Source of the DNA: Terrimonas ferruginea DSM 30193
GTDB lineage: Bacteria > Bacteroidota > Bacteroidia > Chitinophagales > Chitinophagaceae
Length of the DNA: 64,000 nt
Assembly (NCBI RefSeq): GCF_000425585.1
Contig: NZ_KE384398.1
Span: 462,416-526,415, forward strand
Direction: 5' to 3'
Under the pieces are notes generated by a model, which did no database searches, was not told the origin of the DNA, and was given only the letters and a program-made list of their open reading frames with translations. The position numbers and the translations under genes are program-made. Below are positions 35,730 to 44,981 of the stretch, one piece after another (positions within the stretch are counted from its first letter, which is position 1; each line of letters opens with the position of its first letter).

Positions 35730-36215
35730 ATGACAGAAAGGGAATACAATGAATGCGTAACAACTTACTCGGATAACGTGTACCGTTTCATCCTGAAGAA
35801 TCTTCGCCATGAAGAGGACGCAAGGGATGTGGTACAAACGGCTTTTGAGAAAATGTGGCGCAACAGAGCGGAAGTAGAAGCGGCTAAAAGCAAATCTTAT
35901 TTGTTTACAGTAGCTTATCACCAGATGATCGACCATATCCGTAAAGTAAAGCGGATCAAACTGCAGGACGAATTCAGTGAAGGAGCGAAAGTGCAGGACC
36001 GCCCGGCCAGCAACCTGAAAAAGGTACTGGAAGAGGCGCTGGCCCGTTTGAGCGAAACGCAGCGTTCACTGGTTTTACTGAAGGATTACGAAGGGTACAG
36101 TTATGATGAAATAGGCAAAATAATGGGCCTGAGCGAAAGCCAGGTGAAAGTTTACCTCCATCGCGCCCGGGTTCAGTTAAAAGAATACCTGGTGAAGATT
36201 GAAAATGTGATTTAA
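35730..36215 (+). CDS. ECF-type RNA polymerase sigma factor
   Basis: A 161-residue sigma-70 family factor with only regions 2 and 4. Region 2 (about 10-75) includes RHEEDARDVVQTAFEKMW and KSKSYLFTVAYHQMIDHIR; region 4 (about 105-155) includes YSYDEIGKIMGLSESQVKVYLHRARVQLKEYL, the helix-turn-helix for the -35 element. It redirects polymerase to an alternative regulon. The next gene, 60 bases on, encodes a single-pass membrane protein that looks like its anti-sigma factor. Upstream, TACCTTTA (about 35685-35692) is a weak -7-like sequence. Confidence 0.9.
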   Translation: MTEREYNECVTTYSDNVYRFILKNLRHEEDARDVVQTAFEKMWRNRAEVEAAKSKSYLFTVAYHQMIDHIRKVKRIKLQDEFSEGAKVQDRPASNLKKVLEEALARLSETQRSLVLLKDYEGYSYDEIGKIMGLSESQVKVYLHRARVQLKEYLVKIENVI

Positions 36216-36275
36216 GAAAAAAAAAGGTATGCAAAACAAACCGGTAAGGCATCTGCCGGAAACAAGCAAGCAACT

Positions 36276-37382
36276 ATGAGCATCAACAGAGACAATTACG
36301 AAGAATATTTTATCCTCTACACGGATAATGAACTGTCGCCGGCAGAACGCATGGCGGTGGAGCAATTCGTGCAGGAGAATCCTGATCTGCAGGCTGAACT
36401 TCAGCTTTTCCTGCAGACAAAACTTCCTGAGGAGGAAGTGGTCTTTGCCGATAAAGCTTCTCTCCTGAAAGCACCTGAAACGCCCGTATGGGAAGAATGG
36501 ATGCTGCTCGAAATGGACGGCGAACTGGATACCAACGGCCGCCTGCAACTCGAAGAGATCATGAAAAGCAATCCTGTTGCGCGTCGCGACTGGGAAACGC
36601 TTCAGCAAACCCGCCTTCAGGCCGATACATCCATTGTATTTCCGGACAAGGCTTCTCTTTACAGAAAAGAACATTCCACACGTGTGGTATTCATGCGCCG
36701 TGTCCGCATCGCCGCTGCAGCCGTACTGCTGCTCGCGATCGGTGCCACCACGGTACAATACATGCGTTCGTCCGACGAAACAACGGGCAACAGCAATGCC
36801 AATACGCTGGCAAATGGCGGCCAGGTTCAAACCGGCGGCCAACGCAGCAACACCAACGGACCGGTGCTGATCAAGGAATCAAACGACAGCAACGATCAGG
36901 CAGCACCTTCAGAACTGAAAGCGGTTCCGAGTCAGCAACAGCCGGTACAATATGCATCAGGCATTCAGCAGCAACGCCAGGTGACCAACCCGGTACAACA
37001 ACCAACACCCGGTGTTGACAACAACAATGCTGCACAACAGCAGGATCTGGTCAATAACCAAACAAATGCCTTGCCCCGTCCGGCTATCAAACTTGATGAT
37101 GTAACGCCTATCATTCGTGGCAACGAAAGCATTGCCGGCAATGACAACAAAAAGCTGGAAAAAAACATCAGCCCTGTAACATTTGCATCTAATCAACCGT
37201 CACAAATAAGTAACCCCGCTGATGAAGCATTGATAGCAGACGCAAGTGAGAATGGTGGCAAAAAGAATAAGTTCCGCGGATTTTTCCGGAAAGTCACCCG
37301 GAACTTTGAAAAGAAAACCAACATCGACGTAACAGATGGTCAGGACCAGTTACTGATTGCAGGTTTTGCTATCAAGATGTAA
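36276..37382 (+). CDS. Anti-sigma-factor-like membrane protein with duplicated N-terminal domain
   Basis: A 368-residue protein. The cytosolic N-terminus contains two related blocks, about 8-65 (YEEYFILYTDNELS ... FADKASLLK) and about 72-130 (WEEWMLLEMDGELD ... FPDKASLYR). One membrane segment follows (about 143-162), then a long Gln/Asn-rich, low-complexity periplasmic tail. This topology and the neighbouring sigma factor suggest an anti-sigma factor, although no zinc motif is present. The outer-membrane barrel gene starts 35 bases downstream. Assignment is by context. Confidence 0.6.
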   Translation: MSINRDNYEEYFILYTDNELSPAERMAVEQFVQENPDLQAELQLFLQTKLPEEEVVFADKASLLKAPETPVWEEWMLLEMDGELDTNGRLQLEEIMKSNPVARRDWETLQQTRLQADTSIVFPDKASLYRKEHSTRVVFMRRVRIAAAAVLLLAIGATTVQYMRSSDETTGNSNANTLANGGQVQTGGQRSNTNGPVLIKESNDSNDQAAPSELKAVPSQQQPVQYASGIQQQRQVTNPVQQPTPGVDNNNAAQQQDLVNNQTNALPRPAIKLDDVTPIIRGNESIAGNDNKKLEKNISPVTFASNQPSQISNPADEALIADASENGGKKNKFRGFFRKVTRNFEKKTNIDVTDGQDQLLIAGFAIKM

Positions 37383-37417
37383 TACTATTATTTTTACCCC
37401 TTTAAAAAGAAGTTTCG

Positions 37418-38275
37418 ATGAAAAGAATAATTGCTATGTGCATAGCATTATGCACAGTGATGACTGGTTTTGCCCAGGTAGATTCAACTGGTACACAAAA
37501 CGAAGGTGATACGATCAGAGTTGGTGGAATGGTGATCATCCGTTCCGGAAACAAGGACAACAAACAACGTAGCTTTCACTACAAGACACGTAAAACCTAC
37601 AAGCCTTCCAATATCAGTACCAACTGGGGCATTATCGACCTTGGTATCGCCAACTACGTTGATAACACCAACTACGGAAGCGCAGAAGCACAAGCTTATG
37701 CTCCCGGCAGCAACGAAAACTATTTCGATCTGAAAAACGGCAAGTCGATCAACGTTAATATCTGGATCGTAACACAGAAAGTGAACCTGATCAAGCATTA
37801 TGTGAACCTGAAATATGGTGTAGGACTGGAACTCAACAACTACCGTTATAAAGCACCTATCCGCTATGATGACAAGCCCGATGCTAACCTGACGAATCCT
37901 CCGATCGTAACACTGGATCCTGAAGTAGCCCTTGGCAACCGTCACTACAGCAAAAACAAACTGGCTGCGGATTACCTGACTGTTCCCCTGATGCTGAACT
38001 TCAATTTCACTCCTAACCGTCAGCGTGCATTTGGCTTGAGCGCCGGTGTAAGCGCAGGCTTCCTGTACAGCGCACGCAACAAGACTGTTACATCTGATGA
38101 AGGAAAGCGTAAAGCAAAAGACGATTTCGACCTGGAACGCTGGAAACTGTCTTATGTAGGTGAATTATCACTCGGATTCCTGAAACTCTACGGCTCTTAT
38201 GCATTCAAGAGCATGTACAAAAGAGGGCTGGACATCACCCCTTACACCGTAGGATTCCGGATCAGCAACTGGTAA
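37418..38275 (+). CDS. Outer-membrane beta-barrel protein
   Basis: A 285-residue protein with a signal peptide (about 1-19, MKRIIAMCIALCTVMTGFA). From about 70 to the C-terminus it shows the alternating pattern of membrane strands and ends in aromatic residues (GFRISNW), as expected for an outer-membrane barrel of about eight to ten strands. It belongs to no named family that I can identify. It is the last gene of the sigma/anti-sigma cluster and may be its target or a sensor partner (inference). A terminator follows. Confidence 0.7.
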   Translation: MKRIIAMCIALCTVMTGFAQVDSTGTQNEGDTIRVGGMVIIRSGNKDNKQRSFHYKTRKTYKPSNISTNWGIIDLGIANYVDNTNYGSAEAQAYAPGSNENYFDLKNGKSINVNIWIVTQKVNLIKHYVNLKYGVGLELNNYRYKAPIRYDDKPDANLTNPPIVTLDPEVALGNRHYSKNKLAADYLTVPLMLNFNFTPNRQRAFGLSAGVSAGFLYSARNKTVTSDEGKRKAKDDFDLERWKLSYVGELSLGFLKLYGSYAFKSMYKRGLDITPYTVGFRISNW

Positions 38276-38304
38276 ACTACGTAGCTGCTCAACTTATTAT
38301 CCAC

Positions 38305-38334
38305 ATCCCGCCGGTTTACCCTGGCGGGATTTTT
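38305..38334 (+). terminator. Intrinsic terminator of the sigma/anti-sigma/barrel cluster
   Basis: ATCCCGCC (38305-38312) pairs with GGCGGGAT (38323-38330) around a 10-base loop; a T run extends to 38334. Confidence 0.75.
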
Positions 38335-38369
38335 CATTTGCATCATTTTTGCTGATTGGCCGTCTTGTA

Positions 38370-38382
38370 AAACGATCGTTAA
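38370..38382. promoter_or_regulatory. Palindromic motif shared with 35241-35253
   Basis: AAACGATCGTTAA lies 61 bases before the L,D-transpeptidase ATG. The identical 13 bases precede the small exported protein gene. The palindrome AACGATCGTT at the centre could be a repressor or activator site. Confidence 0.3.
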
Positions 38383-38443
38383 AATATATCCACATCAAAA
38401 ATAAAACCGACTGCTCACCCGTTTTCTATCCTATTACGCAGCT

Positions 38444-39013
38444 ATGAAAAATTTTGCCCTCGTTTCTTCCCTATTGCTGGGCACGGTCAGCCTGATTGCC
38501 GACCGCCCTGCATCAGAACCGGTCCGCCTCGAGCGATCCGTTAAGCGCACAGACCACCTTGCCGGGCCTGTAGGCTCCGTGTCTATCGTTATCGATAAGT
38601 CAGATTATGAGCTTACTGTGTATGATGAAAAAGGATGGTATGCTACTTATCCGGTAGTATTCGGCAACAACAGCCTGGAAGATAAAAAGATGGAAGGCGA
38701 TAAAAACACGCCTGAAGGCAAGTTCAAAATAGTCAGCAAGCGTGTACATGAGAAATGGTGCCGTTTCCTGGCGCTCGATTATCCGACACAGGAAAGCTAT
38801 GAGAAATTCAAACAGCGCAAGGAAAGAGGGCAGATTCCCGCCAATGCACGTATCGGCGGCAGCATCGGCATTCACGGCGTATGGCCGCACGAAGATTTTG
38901 TAATCGACCGGTTCAAAAACTGGACGCTCGGTTGTATTTCAATGAAAAATTCAGAAGTGACGGAACTTTATGGCTATACCGGTCCGGGTACCACAGTTAC
39001 CATCCGCAAATAA
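38444..39013 (+). CDS. L,D-transpeptidase (YkuD domain)
   Basis: A 189-residue protein with a signal-like N-terminus (about 1-20). The YkuD catalytic motif is present: HG (IHGVW, His144) and, 20 residues later, LGCIS with catalytic Cys164. Such enzymes form 3-3 cross-links in peptidoglycan or attach proteins to it. The core domain starts near VSIVIDKSDYELTVYD. Its stop codon directly abuts that of the convergent hydrolase gene. Confidence 0.88.
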   Translation: MKNFALVSSLLLGTVSLIADRPASEPVRLERSVKRTDHLAGPVGSVSIVIDKSDYELTVYDEKGWYATYPVVFGNNSLEDKKMEGDKNTPEGKFKIVSKRVHEKWCRFLALDYPTQESYEKFKQRKERGQIPANARIGGSIGIHGVWPHEDFVIDRFKNWTLGCISMKNSEVTELYGYTGPGTTVTIRK

Positions 39014-39994
39014 TCACTGATTCAGGAAGTCATTGATCGTTCGGTGCCACAGCGCCGGATCTTCACGCAGGAAAGAAGTATGCCCCAGGTTTTCATACAC
39101 CATCCATTTCTTACGTGATGAACCAATTTTTTCATACACAGCCCTTACTTCCTTTTCCGTAACCAGTGCATCCAGCGAACCCCATTGCAGTAGCACCGGG
39201 CATTTGATGGCCGCAGTATAGTTCTCCGTAGCATAGCCAAAAGCATTGAAACCTCTCTCAACACTCATCCAACCGGTGACCAGCCAGGCAAAAGGTTGCT
39301 CGGGAAACCCGACGGCCCGCGCACGCCCTTTGAGATGATCTTGTAAACGATTGAAGGGCGCATCGGCAATAATCACCTTAGGCTGCATATCCGGATAATC
39401 ATGCATCGCCTTGAGCACGGTACTGGCACCCATCGAAATTCCCCAGAAAGAAATATTGTTCAACTGCTGTGCGCGCGCATATTCATATAACAAATGCACT
39501 TCTTCCGTTTCGCGGGCACCGTAGGTGGTAACAGCCCCTCCGCTTTCTCCATGTGCACGAAAATCGATCAGCAGCACCTGATAGCCCATGTTGTAAAACG
39601 CGATGGCTTCGGCCAGACACCGCTGGCGGCTGCCGGCCAGTCCATGAAACAGCAGCATGGTGCCTTTGGCAGAATCCTGCTTCAACCACCATCCTTCAAT
39701 CGGAATGCCCGAAGAGGTGTGCAAGGTGAAAGATTGATGCCTGACAACAGGCGTATCAGCAGGATTAAAAGCAACTTTATAAGAAGCAGGACCGGTGAAT
39801 AAATGCCAGGTTTTGGCAAAAAAATGAGAAGGTGCCTTATCGTCGGCAGGCCTTGCGCTTGCTTCCCGGAAACAAGTAAACCGGTAAGCATAAATGGCCG
39901 CACAAACATTGATCAGGATAAACTGTACCAACAGTACCCATCCTATCCAGCGGACCAGTGCAGGAATTTTACGTGGCTTTTTTTCTGGTTTCAT
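39014..39994 (-). CDS. Membrane-anchored alpha/beta hydrolase
   Basis: A 326-residue protein with an N-terminal membrane helix (about 13-37) and an alpha/beta hydrolase domain. The nucleophile elbow is GISMGAS (Ser187), the oxyanion loop is LLFHGLAGS (114-122), and the acid and His lie in GSLDALV and LGHTSF. Family members act on esters, lipids or peptides; the substrate here is unknown. The ATG at 39994 is chosen because a perfect -7 box lies 27 bases upstream; longer readings cross the promoter. Confidence 0.8.
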   Translation of the reverse strand: MKPEKKPRKIPALVRWIGWVLLVQFILINVCAAIYAYRFTCFREASARPADDKAPSHFFAKTWHLFTGPASYKVAFNPADTPVVRHQSFTLHTSSGIPIEGWWLKQDSAKGTMLLFHGLAGSRQRCLAEAIAFYNMGYQVLLIDFRAHGESGGAVTTYGARETEEVHLLYEYARAQQLNNISFWGISMGASTVLKAMHDYPDMQPKVIIADAPFNRLQDHLKGRARAVGFPEQPFAWLVTGWMSVERGFNAFGYATENYTAAIKCPVLLQWGSLDALVTEKEVRAVYEKIGSSRKKWMVYENLGHTSFLREDPALWHRTINDFLNQ

Positions 39995-39999
39995 AAGAT

Positions 40000-40029
40000 A
40001 CTGGTAGCGTACCAGTGACGGCAAATGTA
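40000..40029 (-). promoter_or_regulatory. Promoter and palindrome upstream of the alpha/beta hydrolase
   Basis: On the minus strand TACATTTG (40022-40029) is an 8/8 -7 box. The interrupted palindrome ACTGGTA-GCG-TACCAGT (40000-40016) overlaps the predicted transcription start, the usual place for a repressor operator. Confidence 0.5.
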
Positions 40030-40109
40030 GTGTTTTAAGTGGAACGGCGAAAGGTATAAGGTTTAAGGCGGAGGGAGAACGACAGGTGGTAAGTAATAAG
40101 TTTCCCCCC

Positions 40110-40314
40110 TTGGTTCGTGTCTCCACGAACCAACAAGAGCGGAGTGCCGCGTATTACAAAACCCGGTTCCGGTGCGTGAAAACACGCACCGGGGTGAAAA
40201 GAATGTTCATGCCCTTAGGAATCACCACCCCTTGGCTTTGCGCATACACCAACGTTGGCTGTTTTATTGACGATTCACGATTGACGATTCACGATTGACG
40301 ATTCACTATTCACC
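40110..40314. repeat. Two covarying hairpins and an ATTSACN array
   Basis: TTGGTTCGTG-TCTC-CACGAACCAA is at 40110-40133. CCGGTGCGTG-AAAA-CACGCACCGG, with compensating changes in the stem, is at 40169-40192. Seven unbroken 7-bp units ATTGACG/ATTCACN run from 40266 to 40314 and supply the stop codon (40306) of the C1 peptidase. Confidence 0.8.
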
Positions 40315-41361
40315 GATTGCCTCCTTCGCCACAATTACCGCCACCGTTTTCACATTGAAATACTCCTCCCGCATATACATATACCCATCAGCCGGATTGC
40401 CGGTGCCCCAGGAATTTTTCACATAATACCAGGTTTTACCCTTGTTGTCTGTCGTGATGCCCACGATATGCATCAGGTGATCGATGGTGGTCTCTCCGCT
40501 TTTAAATGTCCTCTGTCTGGTTTGCTGCAGGTTGGCCGGTGTTTGCCAGAGATAGGCAAGGCCATCCTGGAAACGGAATGTTGGTTCGGTTACATCACCA
40601 TCCCATCCGACGGTAAATCCCTTCTTTAAAGCAGTCTGTGTAATTTTTATCAGGTCTTCGACAGGCACATTATAATAACTATCGCCGGTCCAGTTGTATT
40701 TGTCTTCCAATACAAAGTTTGTATAAAAGGGATGATGCGTGTAGGAAGTGATCTCTATATAATCATCCGGTTTAATGGCCAGGGAAGCTGCATAACTTTG
40801 CGGCGTGTATATTTTGCCCTTATAAGAAAAAGTAGAAGGCACCTCACCAAGATATCGATCGAGCCATTGATCGATGGTCTTTATATCCTCCTCTGCTGGT
40901 TTTGTTTTTCCGTCTGCAAGCATGGTTTGTACAAACCGGCTCATCAATGTATCCAGCTCTGCGTGATCATGCGATTTTCTGTTGTCCGTCAATCCGGAAT
41001 ATGCTTCGTCCGGCACCATCCCGTAGTTGCGGAGCACATACAGCACATCATGAAACTGACCTCCCGGCGTAAAATAAACCTGGCCTTTTGTTTCAAGATA
41101 CCGGTATACTTTTCTTATATAAGAATAGCGCGCAGTAAACATTTCGCTTAAATCTTCTGCTGCCTGTCCTTTGCGAAGCAGCTCTGCTTCGAGCAATGAG
41201 TTGCTGGCAAAGCTCCAGCAGGTGCCCGACATTGACTGATCGCGTACGGGTGTACAGGCCGGCGTGGCCGGTGGCTTCAGCCCGAGCTTTGCAATGTCCG
41301 GTTGCTGGGCATTGGCACATAAGCCCAATACAAGACACAGGAAAATAAAAAAACGGTTCAT
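40306..41361 (-). CDS. C1 family cysteine peptidase (PepC/bleomycin hydrolase-like)
   Basis: A 351-residue papain-fold peptidase. A signal peptide (about 1-19, ending NAQ) predicts export. Catalytic residues are Gln42 and Cys48 (DQSMSGTCWSFAS), a His near 299 in HLMHIVG and an Asn near 316 in KNSWG. The arrangement resembles aminopeptidase C and bleomycin hydrolase. The start MNRFFIF is preferred; reading from 41409 would add a basic stretch before the signal peptide. The stop codon lies in a heptamer array. It is downstream of acs (60 bases), possibly in the same transcript. Confidence 0.82.
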   Translation of the reverse strand: MNRFFIFLCLVLGLCANAQQPDIAKLGLKPPATPACTPVRDQSMSGTCWSFASNSLLEAELLRKGQAAEDLSEMFTARYSYIRKVYRYLETKGQVYFTPGGQFHDVLYVLRNYGMVPDEAYSGLTDNRKSHDHAELDTLMSRFVQTMLADGKTKPAEEDIKTIDQWLDRYLGEVPSTFSYKGKIYTPQSYAASLAIKPDDYIEITSYTHHPFYTNFVLEDKYNWTGDSYYNVPVEDLIKITQTALKKGFTVGWDGDVTEPTFRFQDGLAYLWQTPANLQQTRQRTFKSGETTIDHLMHIVGITTDNKGKTWYYVKNSWGTGNPADGYMYMREEYFNVKTVAVIVAKEAIGE

Positions 41362-41421
41362 GCGATGTTTTCGCAAATAAACCGTTTTAATATAGTTACC
41401 TCCTACCATCTGGCGGGTATT

Positions 41422-43353
41422 TTATAGTCGTCCGTTCCTGATCTCCTCCACCACTGCCGGATCCAGCAGGGTAGACGTATCTCCCAGGCTGCCGGTTTCT
41501 CCTTCGGCAATCTTACGCAAAATGCGACGCATAATTTTTCCGCTTCTCGTTTTAGGTAATCCGCTTACAAACTGCACTTTATCCGGTTTGGCAATAGGAC
41601 CGATAATGCGCGATACCGTTGCGAGTATGTCTTTCTTCGCCAGGTCGTCCACATCTGGTTTACCGCTGTAGATTACATAGGCATATATACCCTGCCCTTT
41701 GATATCATGCGGATAGCCCACCACCGCGCTTTCCACCACACCTGCGTGCATGTTGATCGCATTTTCTACTTCGGCCGTACCAATGCGGTGCCCGCTTACA
41801 TTCAATACATCATCCACGCGGCCGGTGATGCGATAGAATCCCTGTTCATCGCGTAATGCACCATCGCCGGTGAAATACAAATTTTCATAAGTAGCAAAAT
41901 AGTTGGTGCGGCAACGTTCATGATCGCCGTAGGTAGTGCGGAGTATGCCGGGCCAGGGTGCTTTGAGGCAAAGGTTTCCTTTGTAATAACCGTCTTCATC
42001 TTTCTCCGTAACCTCCTGCCCTTTTTCATCCACCAATACTGGTTGAACACCCGGCAAGGGCAAAGTAGCCCATGATGGTTTGGCCGGCGTAACGCCCGCC
42101 AGGTTGGAAATCAATACACCGCCGGTTTCCGTTTGCCACCAGGTATCCACAACCGGGCAGTTCTTTTTTCCGATGTGTTCATCGTACCAATGCCAGGCTT
42201 CTTCATTGATCGGCTCGCCTACCGTGCCGAGCACCTGCAGGGACGACAGGTCTTTTCCCTGAAGCGGTTCTTCACCAAAGCCCATCAGGCTGCGGATAGC
42301 TGTCGGTGCCGTATACAAAATGTTCACTTTGTATTTCTGTACAATGTCCCAGAATCTTCCGGCGTCGGGCCAGGTGGGTATGCCTTCAAACATCAGCGAA
42401 GTAGCGCCTGCACTGAGTGGTCCATATATAATATAACTATGTCCGGTGATCCAACCGATATCGGCAGTACAGAAATGTACCTGCCCCGGTTGATATTGAA
42501 ATACGTTTACGAATGTGTAGTTGGTCCACACCATATAACCGGCGCAGGTATGCACCACACCTTTTGGTTTGCCGGTGCTGCCCGATGTATATAAAACGAA
42601 CAACGGATCTTCCGCATCCATTTCTTCCGCCTTGCCAAATTCTTCAACCGGCAAGGTGTCGGTTACTTTGGTCATTTCATCTTCCCACCATACATCGCGG
42701 CCCTTCAACATACTAACGGGTGTACGTGTTCTGGTATAAACGATCACACGCTTCACTACTTTATTTCCGATCAGTGCATCGTCGATCACCGATTTCAGCG
42801 GAATGTCTTTTCCGCCGCGGTAGGCGCCGTCGCAGGTAACGATAAATTCCGCTTTTGCGTCGTCCAGTCTGTCGGCAATGCTTTGTGCAGAAAAGCCACC
42901 GAAGATCACACTGTGTATGGCACCGATACGCGCGCAGGCAAGTACGGCATACGCGAGTTCGGGAATCATTCCCATATAAATACACACGCGGTCTCCTTTC
43001 TTTACACCGTTGTTCTTCAACACCTGTGCAAACTGGCAAACCCGCTTGTGGAGCCGCTCGTAGGTCACGATCCGTGTTTTTTCCTCCGGATTATTTGACT
43101 CCCAGATGATGGCTGGCTTATCACTGAGCGTGGCAAGATGACGGTCGAGACAGTTCTCCGTGATGTTCAGTTTGCCGCCTGCAAACCATTCAATTTTGGG
43201 TTGGGTAAAATTCCAATCGAGGACCTTGTCCCACTTTTTTCTCCAGGTAAAATGTTCTGCAATATCACCCCAGAATTTTCCGGGATCGTTTACGCTCTGC
43301 TTATATGCCTCCTGGTATTGTTCGAAAGATTTTATCTGGTAGGGATATGACAT
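41422..43353 (-). CDS. acs: Acetate-CoA ligase (acetyl-CoA synthetase)
   Basis: A 643-residue AMP-forming enzyme that activates acetate to acetyl-CoA. The P-loop YTSGSTGKPKG is near 263, followed by DIGWITGHSYIIYGPL, the WWQTETGG motif, YFTGDGA and GRVDDVLNVSGHRIGTAEVE. The regulatory Lys of the C-terminus is in TRSGKIMRR near 610; in other bacteria it is controlled by acetylation. Length is standard. It is divergent from an MFS carrier 87 bases away, which may bring in the acid it activates (inference). Confidence 0.95.
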   Translation of the reverse strand: MSYPYQIKSFEQYQEAYKQSVNDPGKFWGDIAEHFTWRKKWDKVLDWNFTQPKIEWFAGGKLNITENCLDRHLATLSDKPAIIWESNNPEEKTRIVTYERLHKRVCQFAQVLKNNGVKKGDRVCIYMGMIPELAYAVLACARIGAIHSVIFGGFSAQSIADRLDDAKAEFIVTCDGAYRGGKDIPLKSVIDDALIGNKVVKRVIVYTRTRTPVSMLKGRDVWWEDEMTKVTDTLPVEEFGKAEEMDAEDPLFVLYTSGSTGKPKGVVHTCAGYMVWTNYTFVNVFQYQPGQVHFCTADIGWITGHSYIIYGPLSAGATSLMFEGIPTWPDAGRFWDIVQKYKVNILYTAPTAIRSLMGFGEEPLQGKDLSSLQVLGTVGEPINEEAWHWYDEHIGKKNCPVVDTWWQTETGGVLISNLAGVTPAKPSWATLPLPGVQPVLVDEKGQEVTEKDEDGYYKGNLCLKAPWPGILRTTYGDHERCRTNYFATYENLYFTGDGALRDEQGFYRITGRVDDVLNVSGHRIGTAEVENAINMHAGVVESAVVGYPHDIKGQGIYAYVIYSGKPDVDDLAKKDILATVSRIIGPIAKPDKVQFVSGLPKTRSGKIMRRILRKIAEGETGSLGDTSTLLDPAVVEEIRNGRL

Positions 43354-43440
43354 ACGACAATCTGATTTTTTTTGAGGCTTAAATGTACGAAGACAAATTT
43401 TTTTGAACGGTGATAAAAATCAATTACGTATTTTAAGCGA

Positions 43441-44961
43441 ATGAAAAACGATACTGCTTCTTCCATTTGCAAAGTGATTGGCGCTTCGTCGGTGGGCACC
43501 ATGATCGAATGGTACGACTTCTACATCTTTGGTATGCTGGCCAAAACCATCAGCGTACAATTTTTCCCGGAAGGAAATACAACGGCAGCGCTCCTGAGTA
43601 CACTGGCCATCTTCGCCGCAGGTTTTATTGTTCGTCCGTTTGGCGCATTGGTATTCGGACGTCTCGGTGATCTTATCGGACGCAAGTATACGTTCCTCCT
43701 TACGCTCGTATTGATGGGCGGTTCTACTTTTCTTATAGGTCTTGTACCGGGTTATAAAAGTATCGGTATTGCCGCGCCGTTGCTGGTATTGCTGCTGCGA
43801 TTGCTGCAGGGACTGGCACTCGGTGGTGAGTATGGCGGGGCCGCAACCTATGTGGCGGAACATGCGCCCACCCATCGCCGCGGCTTTTTTACCAGTTGGA
43901 TACAAACCACCGCCACACTCGGTTTGTTCGTGGCGCTGGGCGTGATCATGCTGGTGAAAATGAATATGCCCGATGAGCAGTTCAATACAGAATGGGGCGG
44001 GTGGCGTTATCCTTTCTGGTTCTCCATCCTGCTGGTAGTAGTATCTATCTATATCCGTATGAAAATGCATGAGTCGCCGTTGTTTGCCAAACTCAAATCG
44101 GAAGGCAAAACATCCGCGAATCCTTTGCGTGAAAGTTTCCGCAACAAAGCCAATTTCAAAATGGTACTGCTCGCATTGTTTGGTGCGGTGATGGGCCAGG
44201 GTGTTGTGTGGTATACGGGACAATTCTACGCGCAGAGTTTTCTCGAAACAAAATGTACGCTCGAATTTGAGCAAAGCCGCACCGTAATGTTGTGGGCCAT
44301 AGCCTTTGCCACACCTTTCTTCCTGTTCTTCGGATGGCTCAGCGACAAGATCGGACGTAAATGGATCATGATGCTGGGTATGTTATTAGGCATTCTTACC
44401 TATCGCCCGATCTTTGGTTACTTCCTGGAAACCACACAAGCGATCACCAAAAATGCGGAGGCAAAGATCAGCGGCATCACTGAAGAATATACTGAAACCT
44501 CAACGGGCGAACGCATCCGCACACATACAACCGTTTATTCGTTAGCGGATGGCAGCGGCTTCCGCGAAGTGCAGCGTGATACACTGGATACGGGCGGCGC
44601 GGTAAAAGCTGCAGGCCCGGTAATCGTAGCGGAAAAACATTTATCTTCTTCGCAGTACTGGAAATTTGCGGGGCTTGTATTCCTGCTCATATTATATGTA
44701 ACGATGGTGTATGGTCCGATCGCGGCATTTCTCGTTGAAATCTTTCCCACCAAAATCAGGTATACGTCGATGTCGCTGCCTTATCACATCGGCAACGGCG
44801 TATTTGGCGGCCTGGTGCCCTTTATCGGATTGTTGCTGACCACAAGTTTTCCCGGCGATCCGCTGGTAGGACTATGGTATCCGATCGGGGTGGCAGCCCT
44901 CTGCCTGGTGATTGGCGTCATTTACCTGAACAACCGTATCGATAAAAACGTAGAAGATTAA
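43441..44961 (+). CDS. MFS transporter, metabolite:H+ symporter type
   Basis: A 506-residue 12-helix carrier with the family motifs WYDFYIFG near the N-terminus, RPFGALVFGRLGDLIGRKYTF, RLLQGLALGGEYGG and GWLSDKIGRKW. These place it in the MHS group (proline/betaine, citrate, shikimate and monocarboxylate symporters). A hydrophilic insert of about 70 residues (about 340-405, SGITEEYTETST) lies between helices 8 and 9. Divergent from acs, so acetate or another monocarboxylate is a reasonable guess. A small membrane protein gene follows after 20 bases. Confidence 0.88.
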   Translation: MKNDTASSICKVIGASSVGTMIEWYDFYIFGMLAKTISVQFFPEGNTTAALLSTLAIFAAGFIVRPFGALVFGRLGDLIGRKYTFLLTLVLMGGSTFLIGLVPGYKSIGIAAPLLVLLLRLLQGLALGGEYGGAATYVAEHAPTHRRGFFTSWIQTTATLGLFVALGVIMLVKMNMPDEQFNTEWGGWRYPFWFSILLVVVSIYIRMKMHESPLFAKLKSEGKTSANPLRESFRNKANFKMVLLALFGAVMGQGVVWYTGQFYAQSFLETKCTLEFEQSRTVMLWAIAFATPFFLFFGWLSDKIGRKWIMMLGMLLGILTYRPIFGYFLETTQAITKNAEAKISGITEEYTETSTGERIRTHTTVYSLADGSGFREVQRDTLDTGGAVKAAGPVIVAEKHLSSSQYWKFAGLVFLLILYVTMVYGPIAAFLVEIFPTKIRYTSMSLPYHIGNGVFGGLVPFIGLLLTTSFPGDPLVGLWYPIGVAALCLVIGVIYLNNRIDKNVED

Positions 44962-44981
44962 CCTGTAAACAACTGACTAAC

